From positions 496,001-560,000 of the forward strand of contig JARGSG010000026.1 in assembly GCA_030374805.1 (NCBI GenBank): a stretch of DNA of 64,000 nucleotides, given 5' to 3'. Every line of letters starts with the position of its first letter. The stretch's first letter is position 1. Shown here one piece after another: positions 30,039 through 40,285 of the stretch. The position numbers and the translations under genes are program-made. The notes beneath the pieces are model-generated. The model saw nothing but the letters and a program-made list of their open reading frames with translations, was not told the origin of the DNA and ran no database searches. Origin of the DNA: Gracilaria gracilis (Eukaryota > Rhodophyta > Florideophyceae > Gracilariales > Gracilariaceae).

Positions 30039-30965
30039 ATGAAGGAGGAAGCACCAAACGACAGCCTTTCACTACGGGTAGCATCTTCAAAGAACAGCAT
30101 TGTAAAATCGGCGTTTCGAACTCGACATCGTCGTCAGCAAAAGCGCGAAAAGGCCGAACGCCGCCGAAAGCGTCAACGACAAGAGCGACAAAATCCCGAT
30201 AAAGCACCAGAGAAAGAGGAACCTCGGACAATAGAATCCTCTAGAGTATATGACGAACAAACTGGACACCCTCTCACAAAAGAACAGGCACTCGCCATAA
30301 CTGATGAATTCACCCCAGTACTGGCTGGTGAGAAACATCCAAAGATCGTCGTTACGACTGGACTGAAAGCAACCGACGTTTCATTCGACTTCGTAAGACA
30401 GGTACTTCCTGCTCTGTTTGGTGCCACTTATTTTGAACGGTTGGATTCATCCATTTCTGATTTCTGTACAAAGGCTGTCGAAAAGGGATTCACAGATGTT
30501 GTGCTCATCAAAGAAGACAAGAAAGCATTATCGACACTAACGCACGTTCACCTCCCGTCCGGTCCCACAGCTATCTACAAAATATCTTCGTTTGTCCCGA
30601 CACAAAAGATCCCCGGACACGGTCGTTGCACGGCACATAAGCCGGAGGTCATTCTCAACAACTTCAACACGGCCTTAGGACTGCGCGTCGCGAGAATGCT
30701 GGCCTCACTGTTTTCGCATACTCCCAATTTTGTCGGGCGGCAAGCAGCCACTTTTCACAACCAACGCGACTTCATCTTCTTCCGCTTTCATCGATATGTA
30801 TTTAGTTCTGCGAGAGACAAAGCTCGCTTGCAGGAGCTTGGCCCACGCTTTACACTTAAATTACGAGCATTGCAAAAAGGCGTGTTTCAACACCCGGATG
30901 TAGCAGACCACGAGTTTCGTTGGACGACAAAAACAGATATCAATCGGAGAAGGTTCTTTCTATGA
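30039..30965 (+). CDS. RPF1: ribosome production factor 1 (Brix-domain, 60S assembly)
   Basis: A nucleolar Brix-family protein needed for 27S pre-rRNA processing and 60S subunit maturation. The protein has 308 residues. A basic N-terminus (RHRRQQKREKAERRRKRQRQ) gives nucleolar targeting. The Brix domain spans about 100-300: PKIVVTTGLKATDVSFDFVRQVLPALFGATYFER, a FTDVVLIKEDKKALSTLTHVHLPSGPTAIYKIS stretch, RVARMLASLFSHTPNFVGRQAATFHNQRDFIFFRFHRYVF, LQELGPRFTLKLRALQKGVF, and the family-typical end INRRRFFL. Length and order match yeast and human RPF1. Intronless; the start is the first in-frame ATG. Confidence 0.95.
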   Translation: MKEEAPNDSLSLRVASSKNSIVKSAFRTRHRRQQKREKAERRRKRQRQERQNPDKAPEKEEPRTIESSRVYDEQTGHPLTKEQALAITDEFTPVLAGEKHPKIVVTTGLKATDVSFDFVRQVLPALFGATYFERLDSSISDFCTKAVEKGFTDVVLIKEDKKALSTLTHVHLPSGPTAIYKISSFVPTQKIPGHGRCTAHKPEVILNNFNTALGLRVARMLASLFSHTPNFVGRQAATFHNQRDFIFFRFHRYVFSSARDKARLQELGPRFTLKLRALQKGVFQHPDVADHEFRWTTKTDINRRRFFL

Positions 30966-32649
30966 CATCTGTTCTATCCTCAACAAAATTCGTTCACAAC
31001 AACTATTTTTATTTTGCATAAAGATCCACAATCTTCGAACCTCCTGCTTCGAGAGAACCTGTGTTTGCTAATGGGGAGACTAGATAGTGTTTAGTTCTTG
31101 AATCTTTAGACCTGTGTGGAACACTGCGCCCATCTACACGGCATTCATTCATTTTTATCTCAACCGTTTGCACAGAACTGCTCTCTGTACAGCTTACAAA
31201 ACTAAGAGTAGATGCAACTTACCACCGCTCACGGCATCGAGCGAGTGAGACTTCGGCTATTCTAGGGTAAACGATTCTTACATTTCTAGTGTAGGCATCT
31301 ACATCGCTTGAAAACTTGTATGACTTCATGCTACACATACCTAACTATAATCTGCCGCAGAGAGGGATTGGAAAGAAAGGAAAACAGATATTCAAAAGGA
31401 CAAAGGGATGAAGGACTTTAAGGGATAGGGAAAAGGGACAAGGCTAGAAGAAGGAAGCAATTACTCTATGCCGCAAGAGAGCTTAAACGAAAGAGGCGAG
31501 TGAAACACAAAAGGCACCATTCCAAACCGCAGCAGGAGCGGTGCCCCTAAATCGCCTTTTCACTTCACGTACTCTTGACCAAACATGTGCCAATACGCAT
31601 TCCTTCCGGGATACATTAACTAGTGCTGATGGAGGTAAAGGGGAGCGATGATGGGCATGTGCTGAGAAAGGGAGAAGGCAGAGGAGGGAGAGGGGAAAGG
31701 GCACGGATGCGACGAGATGGTGAGGAAAAAGGGAGGAGACGGGGAATAAGGGTACGGTGATAGAGAGGGGTGATGAGGAAGGAAAAAAGGGAAGGGCCAG
31801 AAAGGAAGAGAAGAACAAAGGGAAAGGGAAAAAGGAAAAAGGGATAGTAATGAAGAGAAAGAGAGTGAGAGGGAGGAAGGGAGAGATTGGTGTCGCAGTT
31901 CCCGTTCAACGTCCTGTTCATCCCAGCGTGGGAGTAAACAGAGACGTAAACCGCAGATCGCTGAAGAGAGCTTCACAAACTTTCACCAGTATTTCGTCCT
32001 TGTCAATTCTCCACCCGAAACGCAAAAAGCCATACATCGGAGACCCCTCTGATCATAAACCCAGTGTCAACTAACTTCCGAAACAAAGTACAGGCCGCCC
32101 AACATACCGAAGGACAAAAAATTCGAAAACCCGAAAGACGTTGTTAAACAGAGGGGACAGAGCGTAAACCAGGCGTTTGTGAGTGCATGTGTGCGAGCGT
32201 ATATATCTCGCGTGTGTGAACGTGTATGTATATGTGTGAGTGTGTGAAAACGAGGAATAAGGGTATTGTGGCGAAGGATTGCAGATACGAGAGAAAGCAT
32301 TGGACTATGCATGAGAAGGTGCGCGAGAGACCATGGCTTCCGAAACGGAATCCCATGAAACTCTCGCCCACCCAGAAGAGATCCTTCCCCATCATCAGCT
32401 CCAGATAGCCAAGCTCCCGACTACCAAGCGCCAATACATCCTCAATCTTGCAGCGCTTTTGAAGATTGAGGACAGGAAGAAATGGACGGCCCATAAGTGG
32501 GCACTAAATATAGAGGAAGGGAGAGTAGAGGAAGAGAGGGATCGAGTGTAGGTGAGGATAAGAGAGATAGGACGGGCCCGGAAGGTATTCCGTCCCGCAC
32601 GGTTGCCAAAGTGTGCTTCAGCAAAGAACACGCAAAGCAGATTTGGGAC
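30966..32649. other. intergenic region with a long polypurine tract
   Basis: Plus-strand 31360-31890 is dominated by A and G, most densely at 31660-31890 (GGGAAAGGG-type motifs); it could form triplex DNA. A TG/TATA-rich simple stretch lies at about 32190-32245. The tract is at the 3' side of both RPF1 and importin-alpha. Open frames within it are composition artefacts. Confidence 0.6.
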
Positions 32650-34301
32650 CTATTGGCCCCATCCTGGATTACCAAAACCCGACGAGTTTCCAAAGTTGAA
32701 ACCACCCTCCGGAGCTTGGTCCTGGCTGCCAAATCTAAACTGTGAACCGGCATTGTCCGGGACAACACCCTCGATTTCTTCTTCTTCCTCGGCCATAAAG
32801 AAAACTTCCAAAATCCTGACGGCTTTCTCGTATACCTCTTGATTAGAGTGCTGCTGCAATGCCTCAATCTTGTCTAGGCCACCAACAGCTTCAATATCTC
32901 GAGCATACTCATTCAAGTCAGCCCCAGATGTCTCCTTCTCCTTCTGTCCAACGCGAAGGATATTCTCCAAGCCTTCCAGCGCGACGCCCACAATTCTGAC
33001 ATCATGTACGGTGAGCAAATTGCACAGCGGCTCGATGGCGCCATGGGAGACGAGGAACTTGATCTGCGGAGAAGTGCCACCTGAAGTGGCATTAGATATA
33101 GCCCACGCGGCCTCTTTCTTGATATCGAAGTCGGCGTGGGAGAGGATATAGATGAGAGGCGGAATGATGTTCGCGTCCATGACGGCCTGGATTTGGTCCT
33201 TGTTACCCGCAGTGATGTTAGATATAGTCCAGCAAGCTTCCTTTCGAATAGATTTCTTCGAAGAGTTGAGAAGACTGAGCAGGCAAGGAAGCGCAGAGCT
33301 GTTGATGACAAACTGGGTCTGCATATCATCCCCAGTGACGATGTTTCCAACAGTACGGAGTGCCGGTGTCTGCACCGAGACACTCTGATGCAATAGAAGC
33401 TCCACCAAGCGCTTGACAACGCCACTCTCAACAACAGCGGTGATCTTGTCATTGCTTCCATCAGAGAGATATGACAAAGCCCAACAGGCATCAGTGAGAA
33501 CCTCTTCATCATCGAAGTAGAGAACATGTGACAATGTAGCAAGAGCAGGTCGGACCATTTCAAAGTCTGGTGGCGGCTTTCCACGGCAGAAGTTGGAAAG
33601 GGTCCAGGTGGCGTTCCTCAGCATGGTGACCTTGGAATCACCAGTGAGCTGCACAAGTAGTGGGTGCAAAGCACCAGCCTCCAACACAAGATCACGGCAT
33701 GCAGCGGAGTCGCCAGCAATATTTCCAAGGGCCCATACTGCCTGCTCACGAACATCGTCATATCTAGAGTTGAGCAGGTACACAAAGATGGGAATGCGCC
33801 ACTATCAATGACAACCTTGGTGTGTGCGGAGGTGCCGGATGCAATATTGGTGAGAGACCAGGCGGCCTCAAACTGAAGTTGTGGGTTTTGATCATGCTTC
33901 AAAAACTCCACAAAGCGAGGAACGACGTTCTGGGCAATGACCTCCGCAATGGGAGGGTTCTTCTCGATGGAAAGCACTCGACGGAAGTCGAGAGTGGCTC
34001 TAATCTGCTGGTTGGGGTCATCCGAAAAGACGCCGGCGACCATAGCGGGGAGTCGCTGAGTGTACTGCAGTGCCAGTGGGGCGTTCGAGTCGGTGGTGGA
34101 GAGCGAGTCGACATCGGCGGCAGTTGAAAACGAGGAGTTGACACTCATGCGTTCGCGACGCTTCTTCATGAGACTCTCCTCTCGCTTGGCCTTTCTGATG
34201 CCAACCAGATTGTCCTCGCGTTGACGACGCGCCTCATCTCGATCAATGGATTTCTTGAAGCGCCCCTTACGAAGGTCTTGCTTAGTGACTCGGTCAGACA
34301 T
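32650..34301 (-). CDS. KPNA: importin subunit alpha, with a one-base frame break near 33798
   Basis: The adaptor that binds classical nuclear localisation signals and links them to importin-beta. From the ATG at 34301 ([20 protein letters not shown]) the importin-beta-binding domain fills residues 1-60. About ten ARM repeats follow (for example [96 protein letters not shown]). The tail is [15 protein letters not shown] and a Gly/Phe-rich end. The reading frame breaks between VIDSGA and [20 protein letters not shown]. On the minus strand one base is missing around 33796-33800; no intron fits. Total length would be about 550 residues, normal for the family. Everything else is intact, so a sequencing or assembly deletion is more likely than a pseudogene. 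Confidence 0.93.
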
Positions 34302-34999
34302 GATGATGCACGTAACGCCTGGACAGTGCAGCTCGTTCGTGCGCGTCTTCCGCTCGTGAAGACAACGGAGGCAAAATAGCACCGACGATGGGGGGTAGGT
34401 AAGCACAAGCGGCTACCAACCAAGTACGATCGGCCGTCAACCTCGAAGCTTAACGTCAAAACGCCACGCAACCCGCGCAGCACAAACAAGTGGGGGCGAC
34501 GGGCGCGGAGGAAGGAGGGGGAAAGGGTAGGATGTGGTGTGGATAAGTATCTAGGGGTGGGGACAGGAGTCGGGAGACGACGGCGCGCACGGCGGTGAAA
34601 ACGTGGAAGGCAAAAAGCGTTAGGTTTAACGAGCGCGTTGACTCAACGCGACGCACGGCACGGACCCGTCGCGCCCGCCGCACTGCTGCGCGGCAGCGGC
34701 GTCCGTCGCATGCGGCGCACGTCGCGCCTTGCAGCAACGCGCGTCGCTCTCCCGCACACGCCGCCGATTCGCGCTGGCGATCATCCACGTACGTGGCCGC
34801 GTGGCACGTGAGCCCACGTGGCGGCTCTTGCGCGCTGCGTGCCGCTCGGCGCGGCGTGTGTGGCTCGTGGAGAGCGTCTGCGACGCGCTTCGTCCGCCAC
34901 CAGCCGCTGTGCGTTCCGTTTCTTCGTCATGGAGCTCCGTCGCGCCGCTGAGCGACGTGCTCGGTGTCCGCCTTCAGTCTTCCGCTACCGAACTTCTCG
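34302..34999. promoter_or_regulatory. divergent GC-rich promoter with a G-box cluster
   Basis: Between importin-alpha (minus) and the BSD2-like plastid gene (plus). The palindrome CCACGTACGTGG is at 34785-34796, and CACGTG cores are at 34805-34810 and 34815-34820, all within 36 bp. G-boxes bind bZIP or bHLH factors in the green lineage; light control is inference only. Confidence 0.55.
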
Positions 35000-35560
35000 A
35001 TGAGCTGCATATCTTCGTCGCGTTCGGCTTTTCTCGCGCCCTTCTTCGCGCCGCGTCGCTCGCTGCCGGCGCTCTCCAAGTCGCGCTGCACAACGCGACG
35101 TCGCTGGGTCACAGCCTGCGCATCGGGTGGCCCGCCGAACGAGTCCGAGTCACTGGTACACGAATCCTGGCACGTATACTCAAAGCCCGGAAATCTATGC
35201 GTCATATGCTCGGGACGGGGTGAGACATGCTGCCTCTATTGTTACGGCGAGGGTACAATTCGCATCGGCCCGGAAACCGGCAGAGACACCCTCTCTTGTC
35301 CGCAGTGCAGCGGTTCTGGCATCGAGGTTTGCACGCGATGTGAAGGAAGTGGGAAACGGCCTGCTACTCGCTTTGACCTTGACACCATGCAATTGGTGCC
35401 CAATTTGACTAATGAACAGGTGTGCGAACTTGAATTGCCGAAGGATGTGCGTGATACCGCCGCTGCAGACGCGGAGTCTGTGGAGGGCGATGCGTCTCAA
35501 CCTGAAGCTGAGCCGCTTCAACCGCAGCCGGGTGCTGCTACCAACGGCGTTTCTTTCTGA
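35000..35560 (+). CDS. plastid DnaJ-type zinc-finger protein (BSD2-like)
   Basis: The protein has 186 residues from the ATG at 35000. Residues 1-45 form a transit-like leader (MSCISSSRSAFLAPFFAPRR) with early Phe residues. The middle carries four Cys repeats of the DnaJ zinc-finger type: CVICSGRGE, CCLYCYGEGTIR, LSCPQCSGSGI and EVCTRCEGSGK. There is no J domain and no substrate-binding domain. This architecture fits plastid assembly chaperones such as BSD2 (RuBisCO large subunit), PSA2 or LQY1. The C-terminus is acidic and Pro/Gln-rich. Which client it serves cannot be told from sequence. The frame extends upstream, but without ATG, so 35000 is the start. The upstream G-box cluster (34785-34820) is its likely promoter. 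Confidence 0.88.
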   Translation: MSCISSSRSAFLAPFFAPRRSLPALSKSRCTTRRRWVTACASGGPPNESESLVHESWHVYSKPGNLCVICSGRGETCCLYCYGEGTIRIGPETGRDTLSCPQCSGSGIEVCTRCEGSGKRPATRFDLDTMQLVPNLTNEQVCELELPKDVRDTAAADAESVEGDASQPEAEPLQPQPGAATNGVSF

Positions 35561-36021
35561 CACTGTCGGTTTGTGCAGCGTAACTTGTAACTATTTGTGT
35601 CATATGTAGTGTATTGCGCGCGATTGCCGCCTCATACGCGTCGCGTCAGTACTGCGCACCTCCGTCACAACATAACGGCCTCCAGCTCCCATTCTCTGAG
35701 CTATGATTAGGTGCAGTGCATATCTGCCCACCAAACGCACATAAACTTAAATCCAATCCCTGCTCGTTCACTTGTTCACTTGTGATATTAGAGTTTTGTT
35801 TCGTTGGTAACGTGTTTTGGCGGGAAATGCTACGCCAGCCAGAAAATCCATGGTCGGCAACAGTCTTTTTCGCGGCAAAACGTACTACACTAAGGCTGCG
35901 CAAATAACCGCATGAATAAACGCTGAACCTTCATTGGCTGCATTTAAAAAACGATTCAAACGGAGTACGAGTCGCTCGGCAGTGAAAACTGCGCGAACCA
36001 CTCGCTCCCCGCCGCTCGACG
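35561..36021. other. intergenic region, nothing recognised
   Basis: About 460 bp with no supported gene. A CATTGGCTG (inverted CCAAT core) at about 35932 and an AAACGGAG near 35958 may belong to the promoter of the next gene. A 93-codon frame at 35934 lacks an ATG start. Confidence 0.5.
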
Positions 36022-36558
36022 ATGGTCAATCTCCTCCCGCATCAACGAGTAGAAACTTTCTACCTCAAAGGCGCAAGTTCAGCACTGACCCATATCGAAA
36101 CGCAAACACACTCAACCGCTATAAACATGTTCCGCGCCTGCAAACCCTCTGTTCCTCGCTCGTCCATCGAAAAAACACTCCCGCTTCATTGCCCGCCGAC
36201 GTCTGTGCATAAGGCCGCCCAGCCTCTTAAATGCCTCAACCCTCCGCACAAGACCCAAACTATACCTGCTCACGAGCATTCGCTGGTGAAAAAGCCATTA
36301 CTCACCGAAGCCGTCCCGAAAGAAAATGAACAGCCAAGCGCCGTCCTGCCCCAGGATGACTCGAACGCTAAGATGGATATCGCCAGTCTCGAAATGGGTT
36401 GGGAGTATCAGACAATACTTGAATCCCCTTTAACACCGGAAGAAATGTCTGAGGACTTGAGCAGAGAAATACGCCCGGAACGCATAGTGCATCCGGATGA
36501 CGACCCATTATTGACAGATATGTTCGCCCTCTTCGCGGAGTCGCAACCAAACGAGTGA
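36022..36558 (+). CDS. small acidic-tailed protein with a KEN box, unrecognised
   Basis: The protein has 178 residues starting MVNLLPHQRVETFYL; an alternative start is at 36127 (MFRACKPSVPRSSIEK). It looks disordered, basic at the start and acidic at the end. A KEN sequence at residues 100-102 (AVPKENEQPS) matches the degron recognised by the anaphase-promoting complex, and the tail ESPLTPEEMSEDLSREI...DPLLTDMFALFAESQPNE is acidic with hydrophobic anchors. Securins and PATRONUS-like inhibitors share this general design, but there is no clear RxxL destruction box and no alignment behind this. It may equally be an unrelated lineage-specific protein. Confidence 0.45.
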   Translation: MVNLLPHQRVETFYLKGASSALTHIETQTHSTAINMFRACKPSVPRSSIEKTLPLHCPPTSVHKAAQPLKCLNPPHKTQTIPAHEHSLVKKPLLTEAVPKENEQPSAVLPQDDSNAKMDIASLEMGWEYQTILESPLTPEEMSEDLSREIRPERIVHPDDDPLLTDMFALFAESQPNE

Positions 36559-36627
36559 ATGAAAGCAATCTGTTTCCAAACAGTTCAACACTATTTTCAC
36601 TGCTATGAGTTCCAAGGCCTTGGCTTG

Positions 36628-39600
36628 CTAATCGTTCTTCTTTCGCTTTTTGGTACGAATGGCCTGTATCTTGGACTCCGAGTCTGCCAAGATCGCCGCC
36701 GCGATGCGCACAAACGCACTCAGACATCCATCAGCAATGAAGCTGAACGCATTGTACAATACGAGATCATCCACACAAAGTTCTTTTGGCATGTTCTTCA
36801 CTTCGATTCCATTCCCATCCGTTGATGCTCTGTGCGGTGGTGCTGTTATTTGACGGTCGAGCGCATCCGCATTATCGCTCCAACTGAACCTTCGCCCCCT
36901 TTCTTCAAGGAAGTATGATCGCTCTGTTGTGAGCCTTAACGATTGGTTCATTCTTCGTTCAAAGCATTGAAGACGATGCGCCGCACGTGAACGCAGCTTG
37001 CTTCTTATACGCGCTAAGTGTGTTATACCCTGATGCAAATCGAAAGCAAGCTCTCGCAGATACGTCTCACCCGCTTTTTTCTTCAGAAGACCTCGCTCCG
37101 TCAGTCCGACTAAATTGTTCAGAGAAATGTGGATTGTTTCATATAAAGGAAGGAGAGGTCGAATGAAGTGTCGGTACACTGAAGGCCCATACGATTCTGA
37201 AAAGATTGGGCTGCGACCCAACAAGCTTGCCATTTCTTTTAGACTGATGTCCAACGCAATGAAGTCATTCAATAAATGTGGCAACAGCGGTGACAGGCGT
37301 AGAGGACCTTTTTCCCAAACCCCGGCCTCCATCTTGACAGTCAAAGCTGCGAGAGACACCCTGTCCGACAATCGATTTTGAATCTCTTTCATGATCTTTT
37401 CTTCCCTTCTATAAACATCGCCTGCGTCCATAATCCGTCGACCATATTCAGCTTGAAGTGTTGAACGTCGCTTACTTGTGAAACGACGCGAGCTGGTCTG
37501 CTCGAGTCCGAAAGAGAAGTAAGTACGACGTAGTTTTCCCATCAGACGAACAGCATTGATGAAAGCACTAGACAGAGTGCGAAGTGCAAATTGATTCGCA
37601 TACCTTGGCCAGAAGAGTAAGTGAAATACTACGGCAAACACCACACCGACGCTAACATTTACTACTCTTGATATGGCGTACTGCCAGTCAGGGAAGCATT
37701 CAGTTGATTGCTGAGTTAGGACATGGTTGCATTCTTCGGTAGCCCTCGGGCAAAACAAAAGTACAAAGTTGGTGACAATGTTAAGGAAAGCAGCGTAGCG
37801 GTACTTTGGGGGAAGGACCAGTAGCGAAATTAGTATCGCAACGAACACATAGGGCACAATTAGGTAGTTGAGCTCAAAGTGGTCCTCTCTGCCAATTGCA
37901 TTTAGGAGTGAGTTAAACCCGAACGCTTGTAGTCCACCTGTAATTGACGCAACCACTCGGATAGCCCCAATAAACAGAGTGGGCTCCGCACTCAGCTGAG
38001 CCGCAAGTGCAGCAGAAGTGAACACCCATGCAATCTCCGATGCTTCAAATGTTTTTCGAACCGGCAAGAATAAAGCCAGCGCAAGGATAACGAGCAGTAG
38101 AAACGAATGGGTAAACATGAAACGCAACTCCCATGCCTCGATATCATTCTTGAATAACTTTTTGATACGTTCGAACAGAATAGGAATGCTGCTAATGATG
38201 AACCGGAATGGAGCAAACATGCCACGCGCATTAGTGGATGATGCCAGAGTTACCATTGATTGTTGAACATGGGCTATCTCTTCGGACATTGCATGGGACG
38301 TAATGCCAAAAAATGATAACGCCTGGAGTTTTGCCATACTCAATGACGATGAATCAGGCAATTGTTGTGCGCACATCTTGTCTTCGCCGTCTGACTCATC
38401 AGAATCAATTTGGCCCACTGCCTCTGCCGAAGATGTGTTCCTTCTTTCCTGGCTAGGTTTCCGAGAATACCCTACATCGGCCAAGGCAAACGATTTGTGA
38501 GTTGTAGTATTGAAATGGGCAGTACGGAAGTCCGCGACAGTAGGATGTGATGGTAAAAGGACGGAAGAGAAGCTACGAATACGCAGTCTATACTTTGACA
38601 AGAATCCGGCGTACATTTCTGCCCGTCTCGTCGTCCATTTTCTTGGATCAATATCATGATGCAATAGATATCCATCCGCAGCAGAATCATCAAGATGGAA
38701 CATTTCCTTACAAGTAGCATGACACATGGCGTCAGACATTGCGGCACATGCCGCAGAACATGCGGCATAATGAGCAATCCATAATGGATAGAATGCCTCT
38801 CCAAACAAAGAAGCAATCTGAGCGGGTGAGAACCTTCTGCGACCATGAGCTCCAAAAGCAACTGGTTCCAGAGAGGCAACCTTCGCAACTAGAGCTTGTA
38901 AGTCATTGACGAGTCGTTTCCATGCTGCTGCGTTTCTCCATTTGGAGATTGTGTGCGTCACAAGACAAGGCTCAAATGATGAGGCTTCAAACAGACGGGC
39001 CGCGGCTGCAAGGTTTGAGAAGTTTTGCACTCGAGTTCGACCTAGAGGTGGAAGCTGTCGAAAGAAGTTTAATGAAGCGTATGCAGCAGCTGTCATATGC
39101 TCTGTACGATCTACCTGAGTATGATGATGTGTAAGCGGTGACGCATGGATAGTTTGGAAGAAATTGTGAGGTTGATGAAGATTGGCAGTGAGTGAGGACG
39201 GTTGGGAGTGAATTAGAATAGAAAGGTGATGTGAGCGAGACGATGAGTGCGGGGTTTGTTGTTGTTCAGAATGTTGTGAGAAAGTGTTGGTAGCTATGGT
39301 GGATATGTGCGCACCGAGGTTACGCAACTCGGTGGCAACGATGCGACGCCCTTCATCTGAGGCGCGGTCGGCGAAGAAGAGGTTGACGATGTTGGCGACA
39401 AGCCATCCCAAGGTGACGTCGATGAGGGCATTGGGTAGCACATCAGCCAACGCAGAAATGGAGGTTGGGAAGCGAGAAATGGTGAGAAATCCCAGGAGGA
39501 CGTTTGCAACCGGCGGCAAAGGGGTCAAGTTTGCATCCGCTCTCAAGGCGGAGAAAAACACAACGAACGGAAACGCCACGAAGAAAGTAGCGATAGAGGA

Positions 39601-39858
39601 GGTGGCAGCTATTAAATGAACAATGGCGTACGCAGAAATGCCCAGTATGGCACCGAGAAATGTAAGCGATGCGCAGCGCAGTTGAAAGCCCTGTAGATTG
39701 TCTGGGGTTCCCGCAATGACGCAGATGAAAAAGATGACGGAGGTGAGACAGCCGGGCGATATGGAGGTGGCCAGAGAAAGAAAGGCTATGAAGGCACCGC
39801 CACAGGCTGCGCGAAGCGCGTGGTGAGCTCGCAGGGTCGTGGCGGCGGAAAGGCGCAT
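36628..39858 (-). CDS. large FUSC/aromatic-acid-exporter-like membrane protein
   Basis: The protein has 1076 residues. Residues about 14-162 hold some six transmembrane segments (AACGGAFIAFLSLA, SVIFFICVIAG, FLGAILGISAYAIVHL and more). A long hydrophilic region follows (about 165-575), rich in His, Ser and charged residues. A second group of about six segments spans about 590-780 (FLLLVILALALFLPV, IAWVFTSAALAAQL, YLIVPYVFVAILISLLVLPP, VVNVSVGVVFAVVFHLLFWP). A cytosolic helical C-terminus ends in RTKKRKKND. Duplicated membrane halves with intervening soluble parts are typical of FUSC-type exporters, ALMT channels and fungal BRE4-like proteins. Plausible substrates are organic or aromatic acids; none can be assigned. 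It is divergent from the DoxX-like gene. Confidence 0.8.
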   Translation of the reverse strand: MRLSAATTLRAHHALRAACGGAFIAFLSLATSISPGCLTSVIFFICVIAGTPDNLQGFQLRCASLTFLGAILGISAYAIVHLIAATSSIATFFVAFPFVVFFSALRADANLTPLPPVANVLLGFLTISRFPTSISALADVLPNALIDVTLGWLVANIVNLFFADRASDEGRRIVATELRNLGAHISTIATNTFSQHSEQQQTPHSSSRSHHLSILIHSQPSSLTANLHQPHNFFQTIHASPLTHHHTQVDRTEHMTAAAYASLNFFRQLPPLGRTRVQNFSNLAAAARLFEASSFEPCLVTHTISKWRNAAAWKRLVNDLQALVAKVASLEPVAFGAHGRRRFSPAQIASLFGEAFYPLWIAHYAACSAACAAMSDAMCHATCKEMFHLDDSAADGYLLHHDIDPRKWTTRRAEMYAGFLSKYRLRIRSFSSVLLPSHPTVADFRTAHFNTTTHKSFALADVGYSRKPSQERRNTSSAEAVGQIDSDESDGEDKMCAQQLPDSSSLSMAKLQALSFFGITSHAMSEEIAHVQQSMVTLASSTNARGMFAPFRFIISSIPILFERIKKLFKNDIEAWELRFMFTHSFLLLVILALALFLPVRKTFEASEIAWVFTSAALAAQLSAEPTLFIGAIRVVASITGGLQAFGFNSLLNAIGREDHFELNYLIVPYVFVAILISLLVLPPKYRYAAFLNIVTNFVLLFCPRATEECNHVLTQQSTECFPDWQYAISRVVNVSVGVVFAVVFHLLFWPRYANQFALRTLSSAFINAVRLMGKLRRTYFSFGLEQTSSRRFTSKRRSTLQAEYGRRIMDAGDVYRREEKIMKEIQNRLSDRVSLAALTVKMEAGVWEKGPLRLSPLLPHLLNDFIALDISLKEMASLLGRSPIFSESYGPSVYRHFIRPLLPLYETIHISLNNLVGLTERGLLKKKAGETYLRELAFDLHQGITHLARIRSKLRSRAAHRLQCFERRMNQSLRLTTERSYFLEERGRRFSWSDNADALDRQITAPPHRASTDGNGIEVKNMPKELCVDDLVLYNAFSFIADGCLSAFVRIAAAILADSESKIQAIRTKKRKKND

Positions 39859-40285
39859 TGTCAGACTGGACTCGGCAGGTGTAGACGCCGTCTACTCTCT
39901 AGACGGTCGTCAGGGCACAAGCTGCCGTTAGCGCTAAGTGGCGGCGACGGTGAAGATAATTTACTACATATTAGGTCAGCCGACACGCACATGTGCGAGC
40001 TGCGAGCTGGTGGAAGACGCTGCACTGTGCAGCGAGATTGGTGGTGCGGTGTATGGGTGCCACTGCTGAGTGACTCAGCCTGAGTCAGCACAACTGACTT
40101 CGTGTCGCCCACGTGGCCACGTGGCCAGTTCGGGACATGGGTGCTGGTCTTTCTTTTGAGCGCTTGCTCGCAAACGCTCCTTGACGTGGTTTGGCGTGGA
40201 CTTGGCGCCAGCAGTTGTGGAGCTTGACGTAGGTAAAACGCTACTGCTGTAGATTCCTTTCTGTCCGTCTTTGTCAAGAACAGCA
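39859..40285. promoter_or_regulatory. divergent promoter with AP-1/GCN4-like and G-box sites
   Basis: A perfect palindrome, CTGAGTGACTCAG, lies at 40066-40078, with TGACTCA at 40071-40077 and TGAGTCA at 40081-40087. Tandem CACGTG cores follow at 40110-40115 and 40118-40123. These are classic bZIP sites, placed between the FUSC-like gene (minus) and the DoxX-like gene (plus). Confidence 0.6.

Noticed and set aside
31483-31976. Ser/Leu/Phe/Pro-rich minus-strand frames
   Set aside because: Composition artefact of the polypurine tract; three frames are open at once.
32650-34301. Importin-alpha as a pseudogene
   Set aside because: Only one frame break, with all other ARM repeats intact and no stop elsewhere; a sequencing error is simpler.
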